Shown here: positions 38,339 to 46,261 of the stretch, in pieces
Layout of the letters: every line of letters starts with the position of its first letter
Numbering within the stretch: the stretch's first letter is position 1
Virus record (IMG/VR): IMGVR_UViG_3300022933_000007
Location: 1 to 53,001 of that record
Reading direction: 5' to 3' (one strand)
Origin: a virus
DNA: 53,001 nt
The notes under the pieces: generated by a model
Database searches by the model: none
Told to the model about the DNA's origin: nothing
Seen by the model: only the letters and a program-made list of their open reading frames with translations
Translations under genes and position numbers: made by a program

Positions 38339-38687
38339 ATGTTCTCTCTAATACATCCCACTTCTTAAGTGTTGTGGAGTATTTAACATTGAATGACATT
38401 ACCTTAGAGTTCTTTACTTTCTTTACCCAGTCTTTTAGTGGTGCTTCTTTTGCCCACGCATTTGTTTTAAGTTGTAAGAATACTAAGTTATTATCTGGGT
38501 CAAGACATATACCATCAAAGAGATTCCACAAGTCTAGTGCCCTATACCATGTGTCTTTACCATCATCCTTATAGACCAAGTCATGTCTACGCCCATGAGC
38601 CTTGAGCCATATTTCTGTGTAACCTTGCTTAAGTAAGTATAGTACAACCTTACGGTTGGAACTCCTCATTCGTTGTCGAGGATTCAA
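38328..38687 (-). CDS. PD-(D/E)XK / VRR-type nuclease-like protein
   Basis: 119 residues. N-terminal RKVVLYLLKQGYTEIWLKAH, RRHDLVYKD, then FDGICLDPDNNLVFLQLKTN: Asp of FDG and Q-L-K in place of E-x-K, as in several VRR_NUC or Hjc-like proteins. TTG 38687 or ATG 38669 starts. CTATAAGG upstream is TATA-like. Confidence 0.5.
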   Translation of the reverse strand: MNPRQRMRSSNRKVVLYLLKQGYTEIWLKAHGRRHDLVYKDDGKDTWYRALDLWNLFDGICLDPDNNLVFLQLKTNAWAKEAPLKDWVKKVKNSKVMSFNVKYSTTLKKWDVLERTYEN

Positions 38688-38966
38688 CTTAATACTTCCT
38701 TATAGCATCCCTCTTTAATTTTAAATATATCTCCAATATAAAATGGTATTAATTTATTAATTATAAGTATTGTTCTATAGTCAGGTAGTAATGCTATATA
38801 CTCTATTTCATATTGCATAATTATAAAGACAGGGCATCAATGAAAGGAAAACAAACAGCATTGAAAATGCCATAAAACCTCTGCTCAACTTTCGGTATAT
38901 AATTGAGTTCTAGCCCTATCATAATAAGTATACTAAGTAATGATATAAAAAGGTTGGGGAGTGTTG
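38688..38966. other. Non-coding gap with a hairpin, possible RNA
   Basis: A/T-rich with no gene above 12 codons. TTATAAAG (38821-38828) precedes a 10-bp stem GGCATCAATG (38833-38842) pairing with CATTG-AAA-ATGCC (38859-38871), a 3-nt bulge and a 16-nt loop. This could be a small RNA or the 3' end signal of RadA on the minus strand. Poly-T is weak. Confidence 0.35.
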
Positions 38967-39959
38967 TTATTCAACAACATCTATACCCTTAGCAGTTAAG
39001 GTATATTCACAGTCTATCAGGTCATCCTTTGGACTGTCAACCATACGTGCAATTCTTCTTTTGCCCTGCTTCTTTAGGTATATTCTATATGTACTTGCGT
39101 GTGCAACTACATTACCTCCGATTGGTTTAGTCGGGTCACCAAACATAATGCTTGGGTCGGTTTGTACTTGGTTTGTGAGTATTATTGTACACTTAAAGTA
39201 ATAGCATATATTCTTTAAATGTGTCATGACTCTTCTCAACTTGTTTTGACGTACTGAAAGTGTTCCTCTTCCTAAGTATTCCTCTGCGTATTGTCCTATT
39301 ACTCCGTCTACTATGATTAGGGGTGTTGTGTTTTGTGTTAAGTGTATTGCTATTCCCCCCTCTTCTTTTTCATAGTCCTCTGTATTTGGAGTATGTCTAT
39401 ATGTCAGATTCTTAAGTAGTCCTTTCGCTTCGTCTTGGTCTGCTACCAATCCTCTATTAACCATGATGTCAACTAATCTTTGTGGCTTGAATGTATCTTC
39501 ACAGTCAAACCATATGACGTTTCCACCTCTTGCTAATACTATGGCACATGCAGTAAGACTTAGTTGTGTCTTACCTGAACCAAATTCTCCATAGAACTCG
39601 TATAACGATTCAGGCAATAAGCCACCACCAAATAGTTTATCAAGTTCTGGAACATCAAGAGTAATCTTTTCTATATTCTCTTGGTATTCTAACAAGTCAA
39701 GAGCATTCATTGCAGGGTCTCTTACAAGTCCTAACTCTACAAGTTTAGCTTTGGATAACAATACCCAATTCTGAACTGTGTTTTTGTCTGCACCTGTAAT
39801 CTCTTCAACTTCTCTTGCACCTCTAATGCACAAGTCGTAAAGAGTTGTCATGCCATACCCTGCTAATTTCTTTACAGTAACATCGCCAAGTCCTTTAAGT
39901 TGTTTTAAACCAAGGTCGATAGATAATTCTGTTTCTTCTATAGCACTCTCTTCGCTCAT
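38967..39959 (-). CDS. radA: RadA-family recombinase
   Basis: 330 residues, slightly shorter than host RadA. N-terminal helix-hairpin-helix (LKQLKGLGDVTVKKLAGYGM), Walker A GEFGSGKT (124-131), a Walker B near PLIIVDG (about 211-217), and the L2 DNA loop region NQVQTDPSIMFGDPTKPIGG. It forms filaments on single-stranded DNA for recombination-dependent replication and repair. The ATG follows an A/T stretch after the MCM terminator-like T-rich DNA. The MCM gene is encoded just upstream in the same direction. Confidence 0.9.
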   Translation of the reverse strand: MSEESAIEETELSIDLGLKQLKGLGDVTVKKLAGYGMTTLYDLCIRGAREVEEITGADKNTVQNWVLLSKAKLVELGLVRDPAMNALDLLEYQENIEKITLDVPELDKLFGGGLLPESLYEFYGEFGSGKTQLSLTACAIVLARGGNVIWFDCEDTFKPQRLVDIMVNRGLVADQDEAKGLLKNLTYRHTPNTEDYEKEEGGIAIHLTQNTTPLIIVDGVIGQYAEEYLGRGTLSVRQNKLRRVMTHLKNICYYFKCTIILTNQVQTDPSIMFGDPTKPIGGNVVAHASTYRIYLKKQGKRRIARMVDSPKDDLIDCEYTLTAKGIDVVE

Positions 39960-40000
39960 TAAGTATAGTTAATTACTAAGTATAAAAGGGTTGGGGGGAG

Positions 40001-41998
40001 TTATAGAAGCCCACTTGTTTTCTTCCATAATCCACCACCTTGCATTTTGATTTGACATTCTTTCTCCATGTTAGCAAATGCTTCTTGTGCTTGATGTTCT
40101 GAGAACAATCCTGTATCAACAAGTTTTTCTACAAAGTCTTTGGACTTTACCAAACCCATTGAGTTTTCTGACATTCTCCAACACTTTGACATTGCTACTT
40201 TCTTTCCATCTTTCTTGGTGACAAACTGTGACTGCATTGATTCGCCACTGTCCAAGTCAACGTTAAGAGATTGGTATGAAGACTTTAACAGATTCGTTAC
40301 AATTTTCAAATCATTTGCATCCACTTCATCCTTTAACATTAGTTTCGCGTGGGCATACGCAAGTCTCATTATACCTTCAAGTTGTCTAGTACCAACTGCA
40401 AGTGCATCGTTTGACTTACTTGCACGTCTTAGAGAATGGTAAAGTTCCTTTGCCTTTACTCTAAGTTCTTCTGATATGGTTGGTGTTAAACCTCTTGCGT
40501 GATTCAAGTATGCAGTCAACTGTTCCACGTTCAAGTATATCTTAGATGTATTTTCTTCTTCGTCAAGGAAGTCGTTGATGATATGGTTAGCCTTTAACTC
40601 ATCAAACTTCTCATCTACCTTATCTACTATGAGCCAAATCAAATCAAACCTTGATAGGATTGTAGCAGTTAAGTTTAAGTTATCTGCTAGACTTGATTCA
40701 CTATCATATTTACCTCCGATTGGATTTGCAGCAGCGAGTATTGACGTCTTTGTTGGGAGGCTCATGATGATACCTGCTTTGGCAATAGATGTAGTCTGCT
40801 GTTCCATAGCCTCGTGTATGGCACTTCGGTCATTAGTATTCATCTTATCGAACTCGTCTATCATTGCAAAGCCACCACTACAGATAGGTAACACTCCTGC
40901 CATTGCTACCTTTCTTCCAGAGTCTAGCGTGACTATACCTATTGTAAGTCCTGCTGATGTTGAGCCTTTGCCCGATGTGTATAATGATTTTTGTGTTATA
41001 CTCTCTGCGAATTGTAGCATTACTGACTTTGCCATTGATGGGTCTCCTACTAGTATTTGGTTTATGTCTGACCTTCTCTTTCCTTTCTTTCCCCCCACCA
41101 ATTGAAGTAAGATTGCCAACTTCATATCTCTATACTGCTGGTTTGCAAATATAGATGGAGCGTATGAATCAATTAGTTTCTCACAAAAGTCGGACTTTGT
41201 AGAATCCTCATAGTATTTTTCAAGTTCTTCCTTTGTTGGAATGAGTGGTTCAGTTGATTCAATATCTATCATTGATGTTATCTCTATAAAGATAGAGTGT
41301 TCATTCTCTTTGGGGTTTATCTTTGAATGGAATATGCCTGTCATCTTTTTCTTCTGACCGGGAAATGCAGTACCAACATGTTCATCATATATCTTGGCTT
41401 CAAATGATATAGGGTTGTTGTGTTTTGATTCCTCAAGTGATTCCTGAATAACTACAGTCTGAACATATCCTGTTATCATTCTCTTTTTATCCAACTCACA
41501 TTTTGCTTTCTTACAACCATCGGTTGAACAGTATACAGTGAGCAATGATTTGTCAAAGTCTGCTTTCATATTGTATTCATTAAAGCATTTAGGACATACA
41601 AATGTTGCACTCTTGATATACGTCATCCAAGAATCCCCTGCTATTATCTCACAGTTGAATGCTATTGGTGAGTTCTCATGCTCAATAGGATTGATGTCAT
41701 GTAATAGTATGGTATCAGATGTGGTGAACTCTATACTAAGATTTTTGAATGTTGCTCCAACTTCGATGTCAGGATATATCTCTGTTAGTATCAGATATAC
41801 AGCCTTGAGATATTCATCTCTGAATTTGCCAGAGTCGGATAGATAATAGTCTACCCATAATGGGTCGCCTACATTAACATATACCTTGCTGTTCTCATGT
41901 AGTTTTGATATGACATTGAATGTTTCCTTGTCATTCTCAATGGTTTCTCTTATCCTGTCTCTCATAGCAGAGTCAGTGTATGTTACTTCTTCACTCAT
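40001..41998 (-). CDS. mcm: MCM replicative helicase
   Basis: About 665 residues from ATG 41998 (ATG 42007 is less likely). The N-terminal zinc site is VCPKCFNEY...VYCSTDGC (C138, C141, C160, C165 counted from 42007). AAA+ motifs: Walker A GDPSMAKS (about 320), GSTSAGLT helix-2 insert, Walker B MIDEFDKM, sensor 1 AAANP, arginine finger SRFDLI. It should unwind DNA at the viral fork, replacing the host helicase. Walker A has M-A where G-T-A is usual. The start overlaps a tiny MKNTDK gene by 8 nt. Confidence 0.9.
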   Translation of the reverse strand: MSEEVTYTDSAMRDRIRETIENDKETFNVISKLHENSKVYVNVGDPLWVDYYLSDSGKFRDEYLKAVYLILTEIYPDIEVGATFKNLSIEFTTSDTILLHDINPIEHENSPIAFNCEIIAGDSWMTYIKSATFVCPKCFNEYNMKADFDKSLLTVYCSTDGCKKAKCELDKKRMITGYVQTVVIQESLEESKHNNPISFEAKIYDEHVGTAFPGQKKKMTGIFHSKINPKENEHSIFIEITSMIDIESTEPLIPTKEELEKYYEDSTKSDFCEKLIDSYAPSIFANQQYRDMKLAILLQLVGGKKGKRRSDINQILVGDPSMAKSVMLQFAESITQKSLYTSGKGSTSAGLTIGIVTLDSGRKVAMAGVLPICSGGFAMIDEFDKMNTNDRSAIHEAMEQQTTSIAKAGIIMSLPTKTSILAAANPIGGKYDSESSLADNLNLTATILSRFDLIWLIVDKVDEKFDELKANHIINDFLDEEENTSKIYLNVEQLTAYLNHARGLTPTISEELRVKAKELYHSLRRASKSNDALAVGTRQLEGIMRLAYAHAKLMLKDEVDANDLKIVTNLLKSSYQSLNVDLDSGESMQSQFVTKKDGKKVAMSKCWRMSENSMGLVKSKDFVEKLVDTGLFSEHQAQEAFANMEKECQIKMQGGGLWKKTSGLL

Positions 41999-42143
41999 AA
42001 TCTTCATACGCCTCTATCGTGTGTGGTTGTGGCATAGGTATATCAAGACCTTCAAATGCTTTAGTTAAGTCAGTAACATCTGGCATATTAACTCTATATT
42101 TGCGTACCTTTTTCTTACCGTATGCTTTGTCTGTGTTCTTCAT
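41991..42143 (-). CDS. 50-residue protein with the NTDKAYG N-terminus
   Basis: ATG 42143 overlaps the preceding stop (ATGA) and the end overlaps the MCM start. The product begins MKNTDKAYGKKKVRKYRVNM, closely matching MLNTDKAYGN of the small gene at 19396, 22 kb away on the other strand. The rest is an acidic, Pro-containing tail (GLDIPMPQPHTIEAYEDYE). Possibly an MCM partner. Confidence 0.55.
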   Translation of the reverse strand: MKNTDKAYGKKKVRKYRVNMPDVTDLTKAFEGLDIPMPQPHTIEAYEDYE

Positions 42144-42475
42144 CCAATCATCTCCTGTAGTTTCTTGTTGATGATATTATCTAACTGCTGATGTCTCTTT
42201 TGAAATTTCTTAAGTTCTGTCTTTGGCATTTTGTCAACGTATTTCTTCCACATGTTAATCTCGGAATAAAACAATGGAGTAACCATCATGTCTTTATTTG
42301 CAAAGTCCGTAATTTTCATTTCACTTCCTTTATGTTTCTCATGATACTCACTTGCACTTACACCTAGAAACTGTGAGAATGAAATATGATTTGGTCTGAT
42401 AGAATCGAGTAGTTTAAAATATCCTCGGTTAGTATCAGTTATTGATAACGCCACCATACTTCTGTCTAAGTTCAT
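42140..42475 (-). CDS. Unrecognised 111-residue helical protein upstream of MCM
   Basis: MNLDRSMVALSITDTNRGYF, DSIRPNHISFSQFLGVSASE, then basic helices (KKFQKRHQQLDNIINKKLQE). A/T-rich TATA DNA (about 42500-42550) lies upstream, so it opens the replication operon. A helicase loader or DNA-binding regulator is plausible, by position. Confidence 0.5.
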   Translation of the reverse strand: MNLDRSMVALSITDTNRGYFKLLDSIRPNHISFSQFLGVSASEYHEKHKGSEMKITDFANKDMMVTPLFYSEINMWKKYVDKMPKTELKKFQKRHQQLDNIINKKLQEMIG

Positions 42476-42585
42476 AATAAAAAGAGAGTGTGTATAGTAT
42501 ATAATACTTATGTAGAGTTATACAAGATATATAAGTTATATATATTATATATATAATAATAAAAAAGGTATAATAGGATTTTTAT

Positions 42586-42711
42586 CTAGACTGTTTTTCC
42601 TAGACGAAAGGTCTTACCCTTTTGTTCTAACTGTTGTGATATGTTACCTGCTTCAGAAACTGGAACACAGAGAGGATTATCCAAACCGTCAATATGAATC
42701 ATAATATGCAT
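42586..42711 (-). CDS. 41-residue protein
   Basis: ATG 42711 (or 42702): MHIMIHIDGLDNPLCVPVSE then SQQLEQKGKTFRLGKTV. A TATA-like ACTTATTAAC is about 25 nt upstream. It fills part of the gap between the MCM and phosphoesterase units. Unknown. Confidence 0.45.
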   Translation of the reverse strand: MHIMIHIDGLDNPLCVPVSEAGNISQQLEQKGKTFRLGKTV

Positions 42712-42798
42712 AAGGTAATATTGTAAAGTATGGTTAATAAGTATTACCGAATATATTCTAACATAAAAAAGGGATAAAGAATATAGATGAAAAAATAT

Positions 42799-43065
42799 CT
42801 ATATAGATTTGTAGACGTAACCACACCCACAGTCACATCTGTTTCGTGAGACTTCACCATTATTGTGAAAGTCTTTCATGTTCTTCTCAACATTGCGTCT
42901 GACTGTTTCAGGGAATGCTTCGAATACGGACTTGCAAGTAACATTACCTTCCTGTTCACTTATCCATTTGAGCATTCTTTGTTTGAGTGTTACTCTTACT
43001 TCTTTTGACTTTGGTTGTTCTGTTACTAGTTTTTTATTCCTCACGATTTTCTTAGATATGACCAC
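42799..43065 (-). CDS. Winged-helix-like protein with cysteine cluster
   Basis: 88 residues, basic. TLKQRMLKWISEQEGNVTCK, SVFEAFPETVRRNVEKNMKD looks like the helices of a winged helix, followed by NGEVSRNRCDCGCGYVY. DNA-binding regulator is likely. Overlaps the phosphoesterase stop. Confidence 0.5.
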   Translation of the reverse strand: MVISKKIVRNKKLVTEQPKSKEVRVTLKQRMLKWISEQEGNVTCKSVFEAFPETVRRNVEKNMKDFHNNGEVSRNRCDCGCGYVYKSI

Positions 43066-43867
43066 TTACTTTCCCTCCATATGCATTGATACTAAGTGTT
43101 GCTGTTCCCGGATGTGAGTATACGACTTCGTTCTTTCTGTCCATGTATCCGTCAGCGTTGTCGACTAGGGTATGACAGAATGTGCCACCGTTAACTAGGT
43201 GAATATCCTTCTCCCATCTACAACCTGATTCATAGTCAAAGTCATTGGCTACCTCTGGGGTATATCTCTTTTGATGTAAGTGTCCACATAAGAATATGTC
43301 AGCATACACATTCTTTTTCATTTGGTCAAACATACGTTCTGGCTTTCCACCACCACTTCCATGTATGGCTAGTATGGTTTGTTGCATGAGAATCTCATCT
43401 CTGTATTTTATCTCAAGTCCTACCATTGCTCTACTACCTAAGAATGTTATTCCATTAGGTTCAGTGAAATGATTCTCGAGATAACTACGAGTGATACTTG
43501 GTATCTTGTATTCGTGATTACCATGTAATAACCCCCATATCTTCTCATTACGTTTGCCTGTTGTTCTACTTTCAATATGGGCTTCTATCAATGGGGATGT
43601 TAATCTATCCCATTTCAAACGTTGATTATCTATGTCATGTTCTATTGACATGTCTGGATTGAATCGCTTATCATAAGTAGTGATAGCATCTATTTGGTCT
43701 CCTAAAAAAATGGTGTATCTGTCTGGGTCATTTGTTATTGCCTTGATTCTTTTCTTGTATAGTTTCTCATCGAAACCGGCATGACCTATATGTATATCAC
43801 TCAAAGGTTCTAGATGAATGGTATCATCTTTCTTCTTTAAGTTGATAGTAACTTTCTTACTAAACAT
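43052..43867 (-). CDS. Calcineurin-like metallophosphoesterase
   Basis: 271 residues with all motifs in order: SDIHIGHAG (D24, H26), FLGDQIDA (D57), LLHGNHEYK, AIHGSGGG and CGHLHQKR. Could be a SbcD/Mre11-like nuclease or a cyclic-nucleotide phosphodiesterase; length suits the catalytic domain only. Clearing signalling nucleotides or processing viral DNA ends are both possible. Confidence 0.75.
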   Translation of the reverse strand: MFSKKVTINLKKKDDTIHLEPLSDIHIGHAGFDEKLYKKRIKAITNDPDRYTIFLGDQIDAITTYDKRFNPDMSIEHDIDNQRLKWDRLTSPLIEAHIESRTTGKRNEKIWGLLHGNHEYKIPSITRSYLENHFTEPNGITFLGSRAMVGLEIKYRDEILMQQTILAIHGSGGGKPERMFDQMKKNVYADIFLCGHLHQKRYTPEVANDFDYESGCRWEKDIHLVNGGTFCHTLVDNADGYMDRKNEVVYSHPGTATLSINAYGGKVSGHI

Positions 43868-43899
43868 ATGTTCGGTTGGTAGACCGAACTATATAATAC

Positions 43900-44301
43900 T
43901 TATGCAGAGTTTGGTTGTTCAGGTTTAGGTTGATTCCATACTAGGCGTGTCTTGGCTTTTTGTTCATCTGTTAATATCATAAAGTCTATTTCATCTAACA
44001 CCTCTCCGTTAGGATGATGTCTTGTCTTATGTTCACTTAGAGTTGTTGCTCTTGCATGGTCTGGATTTCTTCTACACCAATCATCAGACATGCAGTGTCC
44101 TGAATTACCTAGACATAATTCACATTCGGCATAGTCAGCACTCGTAGTTTTCTGAACCTTATTTTCTGGGGGCTTGTTACACCACTTACCATCCATACGT
44201 TTATGATTCTCTAGTTTCCACTTTCCTGTTTTTTTATTAAAGTCGTAATCCCAACCTAGATTCTTCTTACCACATTTATTACAAACTTTTGTTCCTGTCA
44301 T
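43900..44301 (-). CDS. 133-residue zinc protein
   Basis: VCNKCGKKNLGWDYDFNKKT then KWCNKPP, and a second cluster CELCLGNSGHCMSDDWCRRN. Two metal sites joined by a basic segment; an acidic C-terminus. Unrecognised family; lies with replication genes. Confidence 0.55.
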   Translation of the reverse strand: MTGTKVCNKCGKKNLGWDYDFNKKTGKWKLENHKRMDGKWCNKPPENKVQKTTSADYAECELCLGNSGHCMSDDWCRRNPDHARATTLSEHKTRHHPNGEVLDEIDFMILTDEQKAKTRLVWNQPKPEQPNSA

Positions 44302-44346
44302 AAAAATAAAAGGGGGTGTAAAGATATATAACTCTAACTAAGAGTT

Positions 44347-44733
44347 CTAAATCAGTTTACTATTTAGTGCAAAGAATAACTGGTCTACTAACTTACTTCG
44401 GATTTGTCCGAAGGTATGTGTGTTCTCATCTAAGTCAGGATATAAAACCTTGACTGCTTTATGAGATGCAGCTATTGCCTGTACTACCTTCTCCATTTTT
44501 TCGGTCATGGCAGCAGGAACTTCTACATCAGGACAAACTGTTTGGATTGTCTTATTGTAGGAACTCTGTCTCCCACCAAAACCAGATGCTGGAGCATTGG
44601 CTTTTTGTGTCTCGAAACATTCTTGTGAAGTACATGTGATTTTTGGGTCTTTTGAATAGTGGATTTGGTCTCCAACTTTCCAAGGAACCCCACAGTGCTT
44701 ACATGTTCCGGGATATCTACTTTCTAAAGTCAT
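44347..44733 (-). CDS. 128-residue zinc-finger protein
   Basis: SRYPGTCKHCGVPWKVGDQI, then ITCTSQECFE: a PARP-like or treble-clef finger resembling those at 30774 and 35078. The C-terminal half is helical (KMEKVVQAIAASHKAVKVLY). Divergent from the regulator-like 44813 gene, with A/T promoter DNA between. Confidence 0.55.
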   Translation of the reverse strand: MTLESRYPGTCKHCGVPWKVGDQIHYSKDPKITCTSQECFETQKANAPASGFGGRQSSYNKTIQTVCPDVEVPAAMTEKMEKVVQAIAASHKAVKVLYPDLDENTHTFGQIRSKLVDQLFFALNSKLI

Positions 44734-44812
44734 TGTACTTATTGTACTGGTATAGTATTTATCTCTGTTGGTATGTTTTCTCTCCCGGCAAGATTTAAAT
44801 ACAACTAATATA

Positions 44813-45088
44813 ATGAGTAGTATGGCACAACGAAGAAGTGGAAATAGTCATACCACGATTTCAATAACGTGGGCTGATAAAGACGAGTTTAGAAGATTCG
44901 CTAAAGAAGTAAAGACTACCAAGAATGGTAAGATGTTTGAACCTGATGCTGAACTCTTTACAAAACTATTAGAGTATTACAAGTCAGACCCAACACATAG
45001 TAGGAATGATATTATACCAAAGACATATCCTAATAAAATTTCTCAAGATGATGTCCAGCTAGATTCCTCTCACGAGGAACCCAAATAA
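44813..45088 (+). CDS. Ribbon-helix-helix-type regulator candidate
   Basis: About 91 residues (ATG 44813, or 44822 at ideal TATA spacing from TTTAAATA). RRSGNSHTTISITWADKDEF is a beta strand followed by helices (RRFAKEVKTTKNG, DAELFTKLLEYYKSDP), the RHH layout. The only rightward gene in this leftward stretch; it may control both directions. The tail is polar. Overlaps the end of the RNase H-like gene antisense. Confidence 0.5.
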   Translation: MSSMAQRRSGNSHTTISITWADKDEFRRFAKEVKTTKNGKMFEPDAELFTKLLEYYKSDPTHSRNDIIPKTYPNKISQDDVQLDSSHEEPK

Positions 45089-45404
45089 TCCTATCACCCC
45101 TCTTCATTTTCTTTTTTACTATAGTTAATAATCTTTTAAGATTTGGTGTATGACATCTATAATATTCATTTATATGATTAACTATAAGTTGACTGTCACT
45201 TATCAATAGTAATTTATCGCGTGGATATAAACGCCTACCATATTCTATACCATATATGACAGCCAAATATTCTAGGTCATTATTAGTCAATTCTTGTACA
45301 CTGGTTCTCTTTTTAACAAAGTCTCTATTTCTTTGTGGGTCATGAACACACACAACATTGCCTCTAGTACCTCCATCTACATAGAGTTTAACTACCGTGC
45401 TTTC
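45030..45404 (-). CDS. RNase H-like protein without a clear start
   Basis: Open from 45404 to 45030 (124 codons). VKLYVDGGTRGNVVCVHD carries the first catalytic Asp strand, ELTNNDLEYLAVIYGIEYGR the Glu helix, LLLISDSQLIVNHINEYY the second Asp, and WVPRERNLAGHHLEKFY the end. It could remove RNA primers. No ATG, GTG or TTG precedes the first Asp; ATGs at 45414 and 45417 are one base out of frame. The first GTG in frame (45353) would drop the catalytic strand. Confidence 0.6.
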   Translation of the reverse strand, partial: ESTVVKLYVDGGTRGNVVCVHDPQRNRDFVKKRTSVQELTNNDLEYLAVIYGIEYGRRLYPRDKLLLISDSQLIVNHINEYYRCHTPNLKRLLTIVKKKMKRGDRIIWVPRERNLAGHHLEKFY

Positions 45405-45658
45405 TCAGCCTCATCATTTGATAGTTCATTCTGTTTAAAGTTTGCATCATACAATAAAATATTATGAGTCTTTTTTTCCTCTTCTGTTGGAGGTCTTTCT
45501 ATCTCGTTTTCTTCTTCTGTGTTGGTCGACTCTGTCGGAGTTATCATACTGTATATCATCTTTAACATCAGGTAAGCTAGCATTATCAATCCAACCGGCA
45601 AGAAGACAACTAACATGATACCCATTGTCACCCATAGAAGTGTATCTGATTTTCCCAT
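45392..45658 (-). CDS. Membrane protein with acidic cytoplasmic tail
   Basis: 88 residues: hydrophobic stretch (LLWVTMGIMLVVFLPVGLIM, AYLMLKMIYSMI) forming one or two helices, then an acidic tail (TNTEEENEIERPPTEEEKKT). A related frame on the same strand is a shadow. Unknown; may alter the host membrane. Confidence 0.55.
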   Translation of the reverse strand: MGKSDTLLWVTMGIMLVVFLPVGLIMLAYLMLKMIYSMITPTESTNTEEENEIERPPTEEEKKTHNILLYDANFKQNELSNDEAEKAR

Positions 45659-45718
45659 ATGTATAATTAACCTTACCCATATTTAAATAAATTGGAATGT
45701 TATATAAAAAGAAAGGGG

Positions 45719-45883
45719 TTAGGCGAAGTGTTGAGGGTCTTCTTTCTTCTCGTCTTCTTCACCTAATAGTCTCTTACATGCTTCGTATCTAATTCTAAGA
45801 AAATCGTCTCCTGTTGAATCATATAACGCTTTGTTCTGGTCACGTAATGATTCCCATTGTTTCTTGCGAGGGTCTTCAGTCAT
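45719..45883 (-). CDS. 54-residue charged helical protein
   Basis: ATG 45883 overlaps the preceding gene's stop: MTEDPRKKQWESLRDQNKAL, RIRYEACKRLLGEEDEKKED. Fully helical, no motif. Confidence 0.5.
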   Translation of the reverse strand: MTEDPRKKQWESLRDQNKALYDSTGDDFLRIRYEACKRLLGEEDEKKEDPQHFA

Positions 45884-46091
45884 CTGATAAACCTCCTAAA
45901 GAACCGTATATAGGTTTTGTGTGGTCTTCTGAGCATCCACATGTAACACATCTAACTTTACTACCATCAGGTGTATCAAATATCATGTTATCTATACTGC
46001 TTTCTGGATGAGTTCTTTCATGTTGTGTGATAAGTCCTTCAACATAATTTCCTTCATATTCAAAGTCACAGTGTCTACAAGTATACTTCAT
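45876..46091 (-). CDS. 71-residue C2H2-like zinc protein
   Basis: YTCRHCDFEYEGNYVEGLIT with HERTHPE is a near-canonical C2H2 finger; VRCVTCGCSEDH adds a second pair. Overlaps neighbours at both ends. Confidence 0.55.
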   Translation of the reverse strand: MKYTCRHCDFEYEGNYVEGLITQHERTHPESSIDNMIFDTPDGSKVRCVTCGCSEDHTKPIYGSLGGLSDD

Positions 46092-46225
46092 TGTTTATTA
46101 CTCTTTTTCTGTTCGTTATATATGTTTCTGCATGTGTCTCCACAGTAGATTTTTTGTCTGCCTTTATATCTCCACGGCAATTGTGCCTTACAATTAATAC
46201 ATAGTTTAGGTTCAGAAGATTTCAA
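46088..46225 (-). CDS. 45-residue zinc protein (TTG start)
   Basis: (M)KSSEPKLCINCKAQLPWRYK then YCGDTCRNIYNEQ: a FCS-like finger. CTTAAATATAAC is about 26 nt upstream of TTG 46225, consistent with a leaderless start. Overlaps the next start. Confidence 0.5.
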   Translation of the reverse strand: MKSSEPKLCINCKAQLPWRYKGRQKIYCGDTCRNIYNEQKKSNKQ

Positions 46226-46261
46226 TACTATATAAAGTTATTAGTTATATTTAAGCTTTTA

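Noticed and set aside
40140-41105. Plus-strand frames opposite MCM (100 and 176 codons)
   Set aside because: Antisense shadows of a well-supported helicase gene, without promoters or motifs.
45462-45680. 72-codon minus-strand frame MGKVNYTYGKIRYTSMGDNG
   Set aside because: Shadow of the membrane-protein gene 45392-45658; it would destroy the clear hydrophobic helix and has an Arg/Lys-biased nonsense-like end.
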